From NCBI GenBank assembly GCA_002293025.1, contig DBCL01000015.1:1-64000 (forward strand): 64,000 bases of DNA. The letters run 5' to 3'. The stretch comes from Actinobacteria bacterium UBA959. GTDB lineage: Bacteria; Actinomycetota; Actinomycetes; S36-B12; UBA5976. Each line of letters starts with the position of its first letter. Position 1 is the stretch's first letter. Below the pieces are notes generated by a model, which was not told the origin of the DNA, ran no database searches, and saw nothing but the letters and a program-made list of their open reading frames with translations. Below are positions 11,739 to 22,199 of the stretch, piece after piece. Made by a program: the position numbers and the translations under genes.

Positions 11739-14700
11739 TTGCTGCCTCCATTATCGCTGCAAAAACATCCTTACCTTCAGCTTCCGCTTTTGCCGTGACT
11801 AATAAAACTCGCTTGTAGTCAGTTGGCATTACTTTGGTAAACCTAGACTGTGCATTTGAATTTTGCAGCAGTTTTTTTGCAACCGTTGAATCAGTTTCAG
11901 CCAGATGTCGCTCTAGTAGAGTGTGAACTATTACCCAATCTTTTTCATCGAGCGTTTCTAATTGGACCATCTCCTGATTAACTCTGGATGAATCTAGGTC
12001 TAGAACATATCCAACGCCACCACTCATACCAGCGGCTAAATTTCTTCCAGTTTTACCAAGAATTACCACCTGGCCACCAGTCATGTATTCCAGGGCATGG
12101 TCTCCGACACCTTCTACAATCAAAGTTGCACCTGAATTCCTAACTGCAAATCTTTCACCAGCGGTCCCTCTCACAAAAATCTCCCCTGACGTAGCACCAT
12201 AACCTGCAACGTTTCCTGCAATGACATTTTGTTCGGCAACAAAGGTGCTTGATCTATCTGGCCTAATGATTAAACGGCCACCACTAAGGCCTTTACCGAG
12301 ATAGTCATTAACGTCACCTTCAATGCGCAACGTGAGGCCTCTTGGAATAAAAGCCCCAAAGGATTGTCCAGCAGAGCCAATAAAGGTTAGATCAATTGTG
12401 TTTTCAGGTAAACCTACACCTGCATATTTTCGTGTAATTTCAGATCCAAGCATGGTGCCTACAGTTCGGTTTACATTTCGAATGGCAAGTTGGGCACGGA
12501 CGAGGGATCTGTCTTTAAGGGCTGGTTGCGCAATTTGAATTAATTCATTATCTAGGGCCTTATCTAAACCGTGATCTTGTAGTTGTGTTTGGTGTCTACT
12601 ACTTGAACCTATCTCAGGCACATGAAACATTGGATTTAGATCTAAGCCACTAGCCTTCCAATGAGTAATTGCCTTATCTGTATCGAGTAGTTCGACTTGA
12701 CCCACAGCCTCAGCAAGTGTTCTAAAACCTAATTCAGCAAGAATTTCTCGAACTTCTTCAGCTATATACTCAAAGAAATTAATGACAAACTCTGGTTTAC
12801 CTGAAAACTTCTCCCGCAAGAGTGGGTTTTGGGTAGCCACACCCACCGGACAGGTATCCAAATGACATACTCGCATCATGATGCAGCCCATCACCACAAG
12901 AGGTGCAGTGGCAAAGCCGAATTCTTCAGCCCCCAATAGAGCTGCTATCACTACATCTCTTCCAGTTTTTAACTGTCCATCAGTTTGAACCACTACTCGA
13001 TCTCTTAAATTGTTAAGAAGAAGTGTTTGTTGCGCTTCTGCAAGTCCCAGTTCCCAAGGTGCACCCGCATGTTTCAAAGAAGTTAGCGGGCTAGCGCCAG
13101 TTCCACCGTCATGACCAGAAATCAAAATTACATCTGCGTGAGCTTTGGCCACGCCCGCAGCCACTGTCCCAACACCAACCTCAGCAACTAATTTCACGTG
13201 AATTCTTGCTTGATTGTTTGCGTTCTTTAAATCATGAATCAGTTGTGCCAAATCTTCAATCGAATAGATGTCATGATGAGGAGGAGGTGAAATTAATCCC
13301 ACACCTGCTGTTGAATGTCGAGTTTTGGCTATCCACGGGTAGACCTTGTTGCCAGGCAGTTGACCCCCTTCGCCCGGTTTAGCTCCCTGAGCCATTTTGA
13401 TCTGGATATCATCAGCGTTAACAAGATATTCACTAGTAACACCAAATCGGCCACTGGCAACCTGCTTAATTGCGCTGCGTTTGGAGTCACCGTTAGGCAA
13501 AGTTAAATACCGTTCTGGATCTTCACCACCCTCGCCCGTGTTGGAGCGTGCGCCAAGTCGATTCATAGCAATGGCTAGCGTCTCGTGTGCTTCTGCAGAA
13601 ATGGAACCGTAGGACATCGCTCCAGTAGAGAAACGCTTTACTATTTCAGAGATAGGCTCAACCTCATCAATATTGATCGATTGATTTGTGTTCTTAAATT
13701 TAAATAAGCCTCGCAAGGTCATGAGTCGTTCACTCTGTTCATTTATGCGAGAGGTGTACTGCTTAAAAATGTCATATCGACCAGCCTTTGTCGAATGCTG
13801 TAATCTGAAAACAGTTTCTGGGTCGAACAAGTGTGGCTCGCCTTCGCGGCGCCACTGATACTCACCCCCAATTGCTAACTGACGATGTTTTGGAGATATT
13901 CCACTTGGTGGATAAGCAATGTCGTGACGCAAGCGAACTTCTTCAGCTATCACATCAAGATTTACACCTCCGAGTTGTGAAACTGTTCCAGTGAAGTACT
14001 TATCTACTATTTCTTGAGATAAACCAATTGCTTCAAAGATTTGTGCGCCACGATAAGAGGCAACGGTTGAAACCCCCATTTTGGACATTACTTTCAAGAC
14101 ACCTTTGCCTAAAGCTTTTACTAAATTTCTAACTGCCTTTTCAGGAGCAATACCGGTAATTACTTCATTGCGGACTAAATCCTCAACAGTTTCCATCGCC
14201 AAATATGGATTGACCGCCGCAGCACCAAACCCGATTAAGAGAGCAACATGATGAACTTCTCTAACGTCTCCTGCTTCGATTACTAGTCCAACTCGTGTAC
14301 GAGTTCCCTGACGTACTAAATGATGGTGGACCGCAGAAGTGAGCAGTAGCGAAGGAATTGGTGCTAAATCACTCGAACTATCACGGTCACTTAAAACAAT
14401 AAAGGTAGTGTCCGAATCAATTAACTTATCAACTTCTGCAAAAATACTTTGTAGTCTAGCCTCAAGAGCAGCTGCTCCCCCATTTAGCTCAAACAAACCA
14501 GAAACTCTTGCTGCGGAAAAATCTACAAGGTTTGGGTCGCGATCAATGTGCAGAATTTTTGCCAAGTCATCGTTGTCAATCACTGGAAAAGGTAAAACTA
14601 TCTGGCGAGCATGCTTTGCGGTTGCTTCCAACAAGTTCAATTCCTTACCAATACCGCTTGAAAGCGATGTAACAATTTCTTCGCGAATGGCATCAAGCGG

Positions 14701-16272
14701 TGGATTTGTTACCTGGGCAAACAATTGAGTGAAATAATCAAAGAGCAGACGTGGCCTGCTCGAGAGCACTGCTATCGGGGTGTCAGTACCCATCGACCCC
14801 AAAGCTTCTCCCCCTGATTTTGCCATTGGGGTGAGAAGGATGCGAATCTCCTCTTCGGTATAGCCAAAAATCTGTTGGCGCCTAATTACTGAATCATGTG
14901 TATAAACAATATGTTCGCGTGCAGCGAGTTGATCCAAACTAATTGTTTGCTCTTGCACCCATGTCGCATAAGGGTTTTCGGCCGCTAATTGGGACTTTAT
15001 TTCTTCATCTTCAATTATCCGACCAACACTTGTATCTACCAAGAACATTTTCCCAGGCTGCAGTCTTCCTTTTCGAACTATTGACTTTGGGTCAATGTCA
15101 AGAATGCCAGCTTCGGATCCTAAAACAACAAGTCCATCTTCGGTTACCCAATACCTACCTGGGCGCAACCCGTTGCGATCAAGAACTGCTCCAATAACTG
15201 TGCCATCGGTAAAAGTGACACAAGCTGGGCCATCCCAGGGTTCCATTAGTGAAGCGTGGAACTCATAAAAGGCTCGCTTAGCTGGATCAATTGTTGAATC
15301 ATTTTCCCAAGCCTCTGGAATCATCATCAGAATTGAGTGCGGTAGAGATCTGCCGGCTAAGTGCAGTAGTTCTAACACTTCATCAAATGAGGCTGAATCA
15401 GATACGTTAAGAGTTCCAATTGGCAGAGCTCTCTTGATATCTCCACCTAGCATTGGGCTGTCAAGCATGCTTTCGCGCGCTCTCATCCAGTTGCGGTTAC
15501 CTGCAACGGTATTTATCTCCCCGTTATGAGCTATAAATCGATAAGGATGGGCTAACGACCATGAAGGAAATGTATTTGTACTGAAACGGGCGTGCACTAA
15601 GGCGATAGCAGAAATTACTCGTTGATCTCTTAGGTCAGGAAAAAACTTTGCAACCTGAGATGAAGTTAGCATTCCTTTGTAAACAATTGTGCGTGCTGAA
15701 AGAGATGGCATGTAAACATCTAATGCCTTACCCAAGCGCTTACGCAGGAAGAATGTGAGTCGGTCTATTTCAATTCCTGACAAACTCTTTTCTTTGGGTG
15801 CTACGAACATTTGAATAATTCTTGGCATGACTGCTAAGGCACCTGATCCAATAACTTTAGAGTCAACTGGCACTAAGCGCCATCCGATGATTTCCAATTT
15901 TTCTTCATCAGCAATTTTGGCTGCGGTTTCTTTAACTAATTTCTCAGCCTCATCATTATCGGCAATAAATACCATTCCTGTGGCATAACGATCTTCATCA
16001 GGCAAAGAAAATTCCACTACTGCCTGATAGAAATCATGAGGAATTTGAATCAATATCCCAGCACCGTCGCCGCTATCGGGATCTGCCCCTGCAGCGCCTC
16101 TATGCTCTAAATTTTCTAAACCGGTAATTCCAAGTTCCACAATGGAATGAGACTTAACGCCTGACATTTGTGTAACCATGGCAACTCCGCAGGCATCTTT
16201 CTCAGAACTCGAAAGATAAAGGCCTTGATCTGCCGGAAAAGCAGATGGAGGTGAACAATCAACGAAGGACAT
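11731..16272 (-). CDS. gltB: Glutamate synthase large subunit
   Basis: Large GOGAT chain: amidotransferase, central, FMN-binding synthase and beta-helix domains in one 1513-residue protein. The N-terminal nucleophile cysteine of the Ntn domain is in DACGVAM at residue 28, so a propeptide of about 27 residues should be cleaved. The 3Fe-4S cysteines are in [15 protein letters not shown] near residue 1120. I chose the ATG at 16272 because GGGAG lies five bases upstream; an in-frame ATG four codons earlier has no ribosome site. With gltD it gives ammonia assimilation via GS-GOGAT. Confidence 0.96.
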   Translation of the reverse strand: MSFVDCSPPSAFPADQGLYLSSSEKDACGVAMVTQMSGVKSHSIVELGITGLENLEHRGAAGADPDSGDGAGILIQIPHDFYQAVVEFSLPDEDRYATGMVFIADNDEAEKLVKETAAKIADEEKLEIIGWRLVPVDSKVIGSGALAVMPRIIQMFVAPKEKSLSGIEIDRLTFFLRKRLGKALDVYMPSLSARTIVYKGMLTSSQVAKFFPDLRDQRVISAIALVHARFSTNTFPSWSLAHPYRFIAHNGEINTVAGNRNWMRARESMLDSPMLGGDIKRALPIGTLNVSDSASFDEVLELLHLAGRSLPHSILMMIPEAWENDSTIDPAKRAFYEFHASLMEPWDGPACVTFTDGTVIGAVLDRNGLRPGRYWVTEDGLVVLGSEAGILDIDPKSIVRKGRLQPGKMFLVDTSVGRIIEDEEIKSQLAAENPYATWVQEQTISLDQLAAREHIVYTHDSVIRRQQIFGYTEEEIRILLTPMAKSGGEALGSMGTDTPIAVLSSRPRLLFDYFTQLFAQVTNPPLDAIREEIVTSLSSGIGKELNLLEATAKHARQIVLPFPVIDNDDLAKILHIDRDPNLVDFSAARVSGLFELNGGAAALEARLQSIFAEVDKLIDSDTTFIVLSDRDSSSDLAPIPSLLLTSAVHHHLVRQGTRTRVGLVIEAGDVREVHHVALLIGFGAAAVNPYLAMETVEDLVRNEVITGIAPEKAVRNLVKALGKGVLKVMSKMGVSTVASYRGAQIFEAIGLSQEIVDKYFTGTVSQLGGVNLDVIAEEVRLRHDIAYPPSGISPKHRQLAIGGEYQWRREGEPHLFDPETVFRLQHSTKAGRYDIFKQYTSRINEQSERLMTLRGLFKFKNTNQSINIDEVEPISEIVKRFSTGAMSYGSISAEAHETLAIAMNRLGARSNTGEGGEDPERYLTLPNGDSKRSAIKQVASGRFGVTSEYLVNADDIQIKMAQGAKPGEGGQLPGNKVYPWIAKTRHSTAGVGLISPPPHHDIYSIEDLAQLIHDLKNANNQARIHVKLVAEVGVGTVAAGVAKAHADVILISGHDGGTGASPLTSLKHAGAPWELGLAEAQQTLLLNNLRDRVVVQTDGQLKTGRDVVIAALLGAEEFGFATAPLVVMGCIMMRVCHLDTCPVGVATQNPLLREKFSGKPEFVINFFEYIAEEVREILAELGFRTLAEAVGQVELLDTDKAITHWKASGLDLNPMFHVPEIGSSSRHQTQLQDHGLDKALDNELIQIAQPALKDRSLVRAQLAIRNVNRTVGTMLGSEITRKYAGVGLPENTIDLTFIGSAGQSFGAFIPRGLTLRIEGDVNDYLGKGLSGGRLIIRPDRSSTFVAEQNVIAGNVAGYGATSGEIFVRGTAGERFAVRNSGATLIVEGVGDHALEYMTGGQVVILGKTGRNLAAGMSGGVGYVLDLDSSRVNQEMVQLETLDEKDWVIVHTLLERHLAETDSTVAKKLLQNSNAQSRFTKVMPTDYKRVLLVTAKAEAEGKDVFAAIMEAANG

Positions 16273-16348
16273 TACGGCTCCCATTTTGGATTTGCATTTT
16301 GCCGGGACGCCGTTGGCCCGATGGAGGAACTCTAGCAGGGGTAATCAG

Positions 16349-16927
16349 TTAGGCAATAAATGTGCCGGCTAGAAGGCCCAATGCATGGGTTGCAAACCCA
16401 GCTGCCGCCCCAAATAACAATTGCCTAAGGCCTGTTTTCATTGGTGAATCGGACGTTATCTGACCAACAGCAGCCCCAGATGCAAACAATGCAAATCCTG
16501 TTATCAACGCAGAAGGGAAAACTGTTTCTGCCCCAAATATATAGGGACTTAGTGGAATAAAGGCTCCAAGTGCGAAAGCCAAGAAAGACGCGATGGCGGC
16601 CGTCAGCGGATTGACATGAGCGTCCACAAAATCAGAAGAAGCATTTGGATTAGTTGTCTTTTCTTGTTGACTTTGAATCAAGCTTCTTTGTGATGCAACT
16701 GACACATATTCACCGGCTGCCATGCTGAATGCTCCAGCTCCCAAACCAGCCAAGCCAGCAACTAACACTGTTGCCGAAAAACCAGAATTACTCACTGAAA
16801 TACTTGCTGAAACACCAGCAATTAGAGCCATGTTAGAAACTAATCCGTCCATGATTCCAAAAACGGCAGGTCTTAACCAACCTCCAGATGTGTCTTGTGA
16901 ACGTTCGCTATCAGGTTTCATCTTCAA
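16349..16927 (-). CDS. VIT1/CCC1-family Fe(II)/Mn(II) transporter-like membrane protein
   Basis: 192 residues with about five predicted membrane helices: one starting near residue 22 (PAVFGIMDGLVSNMALIAG), then about 50-70, 105-125, 135-155 and 165-190. The opening FGIMDGLVSN and the helix-2 motif AGEYVSV are characteristic of the VIT/DUF125 family, which exports or sequesters ferrous iron and manganese. The cytoplasmic segment between helices 2 and 3 is only about 30 residues and lacks the glutamate-rich metal-binding domain of plant VIT1. The gene starts inside the last 17 bases of lgt, so the two are likely co-translated. The substrate is inferred from the family. Confidence 0.85.
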   Translation of the reverse strand: MKMKPDSERSQDTSGGWLRPAVFGIMDGLVSNMALIAGVSASISVSNSGFSATVLVAGLAGLGAGAFSMAAGEYVSVASQRSLIQSQQEKTTNPNASSDFVDAHVNPLTAAIASFLAFALGAFIPLSPYIFGAETVFPSALITGFALFASGAAVGQITSDSPMKTGLRQLLFGAAAGFATHALGLLAGTFIA

Positions 16928-17765
16928 CTTTCAGCTTATCTGAACGATACAGGGACTGCACTCCTGGCAAGGACTTAACCCTAAGTCTTTGAAGCCAAAA
17001 AATGCCTAATACCAGAACAACCAACGAGGTGAAGGAATTTAACCTAAATCCAGCCGCCGCATTAACTGGGTCTATTCGCAACTGCTCTATAAAGAATCTA
17101 CCCAATGAGTAGAGTGCAATATACAAAGCGAATACCTGACCATTTATGAGTCGATAACGAGATTGGGCCCAGAACAAGGTCGCAGCCACGATTACACACC
17201 AAACTGACTCATATAAAAAAGTTGGGTGAAAAGTTGCATATTCCAAGTAACCATCAGGTCGATATTTCATATCTATCTCAAGACCCCACGGCAGTTGAGT
17301 GGGTGATCCAAAAAGTTCTTGATTGAAGTAATTTCCAAACCTACCAATTGCCTGAGCTAAAACGATGCCAGGCGCTAAAGCATCGGCTACTGGCCAAAAA
17401 TTAATTCCAGCGCGCCTGCAGCCAATTGCTATTCCAACTGCCCCAAAAGCTATGGCCCCCCAGATACCAAGCCCACCCTGCCAAATCTTTAGGGCGTCAA
17501 TGGGGTCGCGCCCTGTGCCAAAATAAAGCTGTGGATCAGTAACAACGTGATAGAAACGTCCACCAATTATCCCGAATGGAACTCCCCAGATTGCTAGATC
17601 AGCAATTTCATTTGGTTGACCGCCAAGTTTCTGCCAGCGTTTATCACCAATCAAAATTGCAACAAGAATACCTATTAATATTGCAAGCGCATAAGCTCTC
17701 AACGGAACTGGACCTAAGTACCACGTTCCTGTTTCTGGGCTTGGTATGAATTTACCAAGTTGCAT
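16911..17765 (-). CDS. lgt: Prolipoprotein diacylglyceryl transferase
   Basis: Membrane enzyme attaching diacylglycerol to the lipobox cysteine of prolipoproteins, the first step of lipoprotein maturation. 284 residues with about seven membrane helices. The family signature GRFGNYFNQE is near residue 141, and FGIIGGRFYHV (about residue 69) carries another conserved arginine. LspA, the next enzyme of the pathway, is encoded at 35.5-36.0 kb in this window. Follows the DsbA-like gene with a two-base gap. Confidence 0.96.
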   Translation of the reverse strand: MQLGKFIPSPETGTWYLGPVPLRAYALAILIGILVAILIGDKRWQKLGGQPNEIADLAIWGVPFGIIGGRFYHVVTDPQLYFGTGRDPIDALKIWQGGLGIWGAIAFGAVGIAIGCRRAGINFWPVADALAPGIVLAQAIGRFGNYFNQELFGSPTQLPWGLEIDMKYRPDGYLEYATFHPTFLYESVWCVIVAATLFWAQSRYRLINGQVFALYIALYSLGRFFIEQLRIDPVNAAAGFRLNSFTSLVVLVLGIFWLQRLRVKSLPGVQSLYRSDKLKVEDET

Positions 17766-17767
17766 TC

Positions 17768-18526
17768 TTAATTACCTTTAAGGACTGCAGCCACAAAAGC
17801 ATCAGGGCTTTGATAAGCACTATCTGGCAGTGGGATGCCGTTCAACCACACTGTTGGCGTTCCCTCTACCCCATTCGCAAATGCGTATTCATTTGAATTT
17901 GCAACCCACTCGTAATATTTTCCATCTTGTAAACATTTACTAAATGGGGTTGCGCCATCTGTTGGAATGCCTGCAGCCATACCCAAAGCTAGCAAGATTG
18001 TGTCTGAGTAGCCATCACCTTCGTTTTGAGGCTGGTTCGCAAAGAGGGCTTTGTGATAGTTAACGGCTTGTCCAGCATCTGCTGCACAACCCAGCGCATT
18101 TGCTGAACGCAAAGATGAACTATTTGAGCCTGGCAAGTTTTTATCTAAGAAATTCATGGGATGAAAAAAGACATTGATTTGGTTACCATCAATTATTTCT
18201 TGGATGGCAGAACCAAAACTTGCCTCAAAAGACCCGCATGCTGGGCACTGAAAATCTTCAAATATTTGTAGTGTATTGGCGCCTGCTGGACCTGACGCCA
18301 CCTTCAATCCAAAACTTACCGGATCAACTCCCTTAGGAAGGACAGCATCTGGATTTGGGTTTGCAACCGGACCTTCTGTAACCGAATTCTTGTTCAAAAA
18401 GGCAAAAGTCAAAATTCCAATAACAATCGAGGCCACCACTGCAATGCCCACATAGGAGATTAACTTAGCTTTCTTGTCTGCGGCACTAGTTGTGTTTTTT
18501 GACTTAGATCTTTGGGCTGCGCTCAT
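17768..18526 (-). CDS. Membrane-anchored DsbA-like thioredoxin-fold protein
   Basis: 252 residues. A basic N-terminus, one membrane anchor at about residues 23-44, then an extracytoplasmic thioredoxin fold of the DSBA/thioredoxin_4 type. The active site is CPAC (residues 94-97) in EDFQCPACGSF, and the cis-proline is in GTPTVWLNG. Two further cysteines (GCAAD, KCLQDG) may form a structural disulfide. Probably catalyses disulfide formation in exported proteins. Its place beside lgt and the trp genes matches the actinobacterial arrangement. No VKOR or DsbB partner lies in the window. Confidence 0.88.
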   Translation of the reverse strand: MSAAQRSKSKNTTSAADKKAKLISYVGIAVVASIVIGILTFAFLNKNSVTEGPVANPNPDAVLPKGVDPVSFGLKVASGPAGANTLQIFEDFQCPACGSFEASFGSAIQEIIDGNQINVFFHPMNFLDKNLPGSNSSSLRSANALGCAADAGQAVNYHKALFANQPQNEGDGYSDTILLALGMAAGIPTDGATPFSKCLQDGKYYEWVANSNEYAFANGVEGTPTVWLNGIPLPDSAYQSPDAFVAAVLKGN

Positions 18527-18560
18527 CTCGACTTCTCCTAGGGTTTATGGGCAAAGACTA

Positions 18561-19361
18561 TTAGATTCGTTTAACACCTTGGGCTAGATCCCGGGTTAAG
18601 TGAGCTACTGCCTCCAAACCCTGCTCAAATACTGGGTTAGACAGAATTAGATGAATGAATGCAGAACCCACAATTACGCCGTCTGCATATTTGGCTATTT
18701 CGCGTGCCTGAGTTTGAGTGGAAACCCCAAGTCCAACACATACCGGCAAGTCAGTAGCTTGGCGAGTTCTTGCAACTAAATCAGCGGCTGTTTGTGAGAC
18801 TGCACTCTTAACTCCTGTAACTCCCATCAAGCTTGCCGCGTATACAAATCCAGTTGTTGCCGCAGTGACTGATTTAATGCGCACGTCACTACTACTGGGA
18901 GCCACAAGAAAAACTCTATCGATAGCATGCCTGTTAGTACTTTGAATCCAACTAGTTGCTTCTTCTGGTGTTAAATCCGGAGTGATAACACCTATTCCTC
19001 CATGTTTTGCCAATTCAGAAGCAAATTTCTCAACGCCGAACTTAGCAATGGGATTCCAATAAGACATCACTAAGGTAGCGGCACCAGTTTGGCTAGTAGC
19101 CTCAACAACTTTCAGGACATCTGCAGATTTGGTTCCATTTTGCAAAGCAATCTCAACTGCTGCTTGAATGGTGGGTCCATCCATTAATGGGTCCGAGTAT
19201 GGAAAACCAATCTCAACGATATCTGCTCCATTAGCAACTAAGACCTTTATTAACTCAATTGACTTCAGCACAGTGGGAAAACCCGCAGGGACGTAAGCAA
19301 TTAATGCAGCTCTATTTTCAGACTTAGTTTTCTTAAAGACGCCAAGCAATTTGGAATTCAT
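18561..19361 (-). CDS. trpA: Tryptophan synthase alpha chain
   Basis: Cleaves indole-3-glycerol phosphate to indole, which tunnels to TrpB. 266 residues. The catalytic glutamate is in DIVEIGFPYSDP near residue 50 and the catalytic aspartate in the same segment's following DGPTIQ. The glycine-rich phosphate loop GVSTQTQ lies near residue 214. The ATG overlaps the trpB stop by one base. Confidence 0.96.
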   Translation of the reverse strand: MNSKLLGVFKKTKSENRAALIAYVPAGFPTVLKSIELIKVLVANGADIVEIGFPYSDPLMDGPTIQAAVEIALQNGTKSADVLKVVEATSQTGAATLVMSYWNPIAKFGVEKFASELAKHGGIGVITPDLTPEEATSWIQSTNRHAIDRVFLVAPSSSDVRIKSVTAATTGFVYAASLMGVTGVKSAVSQTAADLVARTRQATDLPVCVGLGVSTQTQAREIAKYADGVIVGSAFIHLILSNPVFEQGLEAVAHLTRDLAQGVKRI

Positions 19362-20566
19362 TAATTCGAATCACCAGTTGGTAGGTTAAACCACTTTGCA
19401 GCCGTAACAACATCCTTGTCGCCTCGACCAGAACAGTTTATTAGAATTGATGCAGTTGGACCAAGTTTCTTTCCAAGTTCTAATGCACCAGCGAGTCCGT
19501 GTGCCGTTTCAATTGCTGCCAAAATTCCCTCAGTGCGAGCCAGTAATGCCATCGCATCCATCGCTTGTGTATCAGTAATTGGCAAGTAGGTTGCTCTGTT
19601 TGAGTCCTTCAACCAAGCGTGCTCTGGCCCAACTCCTGGATAATCTAATCCTGCAGAAATAGAATGAGACTCGATAGTTTGACCGTCTTCATCTTGTAGA
19701 AGGTAAGAGCGGGTGCCGTGCAAAATTCCTGGCGTTCCTCCGGTCAAAGTAGCTGCATGCCTTCCGGTTTCAATCCCATCGCCCCCAGCTTCAAATCCAT
19801 ATAGTAAAACATCGTCATCCATAAAAGCTGTGAATAAGCCAATTGCATTACTGCCACCTCCAACGCAAGCTGCAACAGCAGTTGGTAGAAAACCAAAGTC
19901 ACGCAACATTTGCTCACGAGCTTCATCACCAATTATGCGATGGAAATCTCTCACCATGGTGGGAAATGGATGTGGGCCAGCCACAGTTCCCAAAAGATAG
20001 TGAGTGCTCTCTACGTTGGTTACCCAATCTCGCATAGCTTCATTAATTGCATCTTTGAGCGTTTTTGAACCAGTTGTAACTGGGACCACTTCAGCACCAA
20101 GCAACTGCATACGAGCGACATTCAAAGCTTGACGCTTTGTGTCTTCTTCTCCCATGTAAATGATGCACTCCAAGTCCATCAGAGCTGCAGCTGTGGCCGT
20201 AGCAACCCCATGCTGACCCGCACCTGTTTCGGCAATCACTCGTTTCTTGCCCATACGTTTGGTAAGAAGTGCCTGTCCCAAGACATTATTGATTTTGTGA
20301 GAACCAGTGTGGTTTAAATCTTCTCGCTTTAAAAGAATTTGCGCTCCACCCGCATGCTCACTAAATCGTTTTGCCTCCGTGATTGGAGTCGGCCTACCGT
20401 TGTAATCTCGTTGTAAGTCGGCCAGTTCAGTTTGAAATACAGGATCCTTACTCGCGTCTAAGTAAGCGTTCTCAAGTTGATCTAAAGCCGCAACTAATGC
20501 TTCTGGGACAAAGCGGCCACCATATTCACCAAAATGACCCGTTGTCGGATCAACTGAAGTAGACAT
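19361..20566 (-). CDS. trpB: Tryptophan synthase beta chain
   Basis: PLP enzyme joining indole and serine. 401 residues. The PLP lysine lies in [10 protein letters not shown] near residue 92; the phosphate-binding loop GGGSNAIG is near 240 and the substrate loop [10 protein letters not shown] near 114. It is the TrpB1 type that pairs with TrpA. It starts nine bases after the trpC stop. Confidence 0.97.
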   Translation of the reverse strand: MSTSVDPTTGHFGEYGGRFVPEALVAALDQLENAYLDASKDPVFQTELADLQRDYNGRPTPITEAKRFSEHAGGAQILLKREDLNHTGSHKINNVLGQALLTKRMGKKRVIAETGAGQHGVATATAAALMDLECIIYMGEEDTKRQALNVARMQLLGAEVVPVTTGSKTLKDAINEAMRDWVTNVESTHYLLGTVAGPHPFPTMVRDFHRIIGDEAREQMLRDFGFLPTAVAACVGGGSNAIGLFTAFMDDDVLLYGFEAGGDGIETGRHAATLTGGTPGILHGTRSYLLQDEDGQTIESHSISAGLDYPGVGPEHAWLKDSNRATYLPITDTQAMDAMALLARTEGILAAIETAHGLAGALELGKKLGPTASILINCSGRGDKDVVTAAKWFNLPTGDSN

Positions 20567-20575
20567 ATGGAAAGA

Positions 20576-21385
20576 CTAAACCCGAGGGTGCTTTAACGCA
20601 GGATGTGCTCCAGCAGCCACCAAATCATGCACTGCACTGCGAGGATCCTTGTCTGTTACCAATGTTTCGCCAACTAAAACTGCGTTAGCGCCTAGGTTTG
20701 CATATGCCACTAAATCATGTGGGCCACGAACACCACTCTCGGCAATTTTGATGCAATTAGAAGGGATTAGCGGAGCAACAGCTGCAAATTGCTCACGGTC
20801 AACTTCCAAAGTATGCAAGTTTCGGGCATTAACTCCAATAACTGATGCTCCCGCTTGCACAGCTCTTGGAACTTCAGCTGCATCATGAACTTCTACCAAT
20901 GGAGTCATTCCTAGACTCAAAGTTCGCTCAATTAACGAAACCAAGGCCTCTTGATCCAGTGCGGCAACGATCAAGAGCACTAAATCTGCGCCAGCAGCTC
21001 TTGCTTCCCAAAGTTGATAGCCACTAACAATAAAATCTTTGCGCAGCAGCGGAACTTCAACTGCTGCACGAATAGCTTTTAAATCGTCAAGTGACCCACC
21101 AAACCGACGTTGTTCAGTTAAGACCGAGATCGCATGCGCACCACCTGCTTGGTACTCAAATGCCAAAGCAGCTGGATCCAAAATAGGTGCTAACTCACCC
21201 TTACTTGGACTCTTTCTTTTAACTTCTGCAATCACAGCAACATCTTCACCAGCAAGTGCTGGCCTTGGGTCTATAGCAGGTGCTTGTTTGCGTGCCTTTT
21301 CTTTAAGTTCATCAATGCTTACTTCAAGTCGGCGAAGCGCTACGTCTTCTAGTACGCCTTCAATGATTTGATCAAGAACACTCAT
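20576..21385 (-). CDS. trpC: Indole-3-glycerol-phosphate synthase
   Basis: Closes the indole ring from CdRP. 269 residues, a single-domain TIM barrel with no fused TrpF. The catalytic lysine motif [11 protein letters not shown] is near residue 53, LLRKDFIVS near 113 and IAESGVRG near 215. The ATG overlaps the preceding small gene by four bases. The missing TrpF activity is best explained by the PriA-type HisA encoded at 25.9-26.7 kb. Confidence 0.96.
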   Translation of the reverse strand: MSVLDQIIEGVLEDVALRRLEVSIDELKEKARKQAPAIDPRPALAGEDVAVIAEVKRKSPSKGELAPILDPAALAFEYQAGGAHAISVLTEQRRFGGSLDDLKAIRAAVEVPLLRKDFIVSGYQLWEARAAGADLVLLIVAALDQEALVSLIERTLSLGMTPLVEVHDAAEVPRAVQAGASVIGVNARNLHTLEVDREQFAAVAPLIPSNCIKIAESGVRGPHDLVAYANLGANAVLVGETLVTDKDPRSAVHDLVAAGAHPALKHPRV

Positions 21386-21606
21386 TGGCGAGGCTTCTGT
21401 CCAAAACCCATTTGATGCAACACAAATCCAACGATGCCACCAAGTATGGTCACCGCAATTCCACTTTGAAGAACTAGTGAAATTTCAAAGAACATTCCAA
21501 TACCAATTAATGTTGATCCAATAATTACCAAAATTGTCAACGCCCAAGCAGCCGTAGTTTTCCCGTGATCATGATTGCGCTGATATGACTTGTAATTGCT
21601 GGTCAC
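21382..21606 (-). CDS. Small two-helix membrane protein of the trp operon (HGxT type, DUF6704-like)
   Basis: 74 residues. A short polar N-terminus with [10 protein letters not shown] precedes two hydrophobic helices at about residues 20-42 and 45-65. Actinobacterial trp operons often carry such a small protein with an HGxTxAAW motif between trpE and trpC; its function is unknown. The start is GTG with AGGAGA eight bases upstream. The last bases overlap trpC. Confidence 0.75.
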   Translation of the reverse strand: MTSNYKSYQRNHDHGKTTAAWALTILVIIGSTLIGIGMFFEISLVLQSGIAVTILGGIVGFVLHQMGFGQKPRQ

Positions 21607-21683
21607 AGTTTATTTCTCCTCAAGCAAAAATTATTGGAACCCGAATTGTGGCAGTGGCCAGGACTTGGAGCTCCTTGGGGGTC

Positions 21684-22199
21684 TCACTTTTTTCTGCCAC
21701 CACGGCGCTTGTCTTGCTCTTTCCAGATATCGGAAGAACCTGTCCCTCCAGGAGCCTTGCGGTGAATAACTGGTGGTCTTGCTTTAATCGCGAACAAGAA
21801 AAGGATTGACGTCAAAACACCTACTCCAATTGAGATCCAATAGGTAGTTGGTGACTCAATTGTTACGATCTTTGTCGTCGTATCTAAAACCGTTGCAGCC
21901 AGATCTGAGATACTAGAGTTTAAGCTGATCATTAACCAGGTTAAATACACTGTCATCAAGGTAGCAACAGCCAAAACTATTCGGCGTAAAAATCCGGTCA
22001 ACAGCCAACCCAATATCGTAGCTACCAAGCCAGCCATTACTAAAGTCGTTGATTCAGGAAGCAATTGCTTTAATGCAATTGAATCCAGTTTTTGACCTAA
22101 TCCTTGATCTTCAAAGGCTACCTTAAAAGACATATTGTTAATTAGCAGCCAAAGAACTACTGGCCCCAGTGCCGCTGCTGCTTGACTTCTCACATTCAC
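21684..22199 (-). CDS. Trp-operon-associated membrane protein (TIGR02234/Trp_oprn_chp-like)
   Basis: 171 residues with four membrane helices, at about 10-28, 50-70, 75-97 and 125-142, and a basic C-terminal tail (DKRRGGRKK). Position directly behind trpE and topology match the conserved hypothetical of actinobacterial trp operons; no biochemical role is established. The GTG start overlaps the trpE stop (GTGA). A 77-base gap separates it from the next small gene. Confidence 0.78.
   Translation of the reverse strand: MNVRSQAAAALGPVVLWLLINNMSFKVAFEDQGLGQKLDSIALKQLLPESTTLVMAGLVATILGWLLTGFLRRIVLAVATLMTVYLTWLMISLNSSISDLAATVLDTTTKIVTIESPTTYWISIGVGVLTSILFLFAIKARPPVIHRKAPGGTGSSDIWKEQDKRRGGRKK

Noticed and set aside
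16285..16348. Promoter or riboswitch in front of gltB
   Set aside because: The gap is only 64-76 bases; no convincing -35/-10 pair or conserved RNA element could be recognised.
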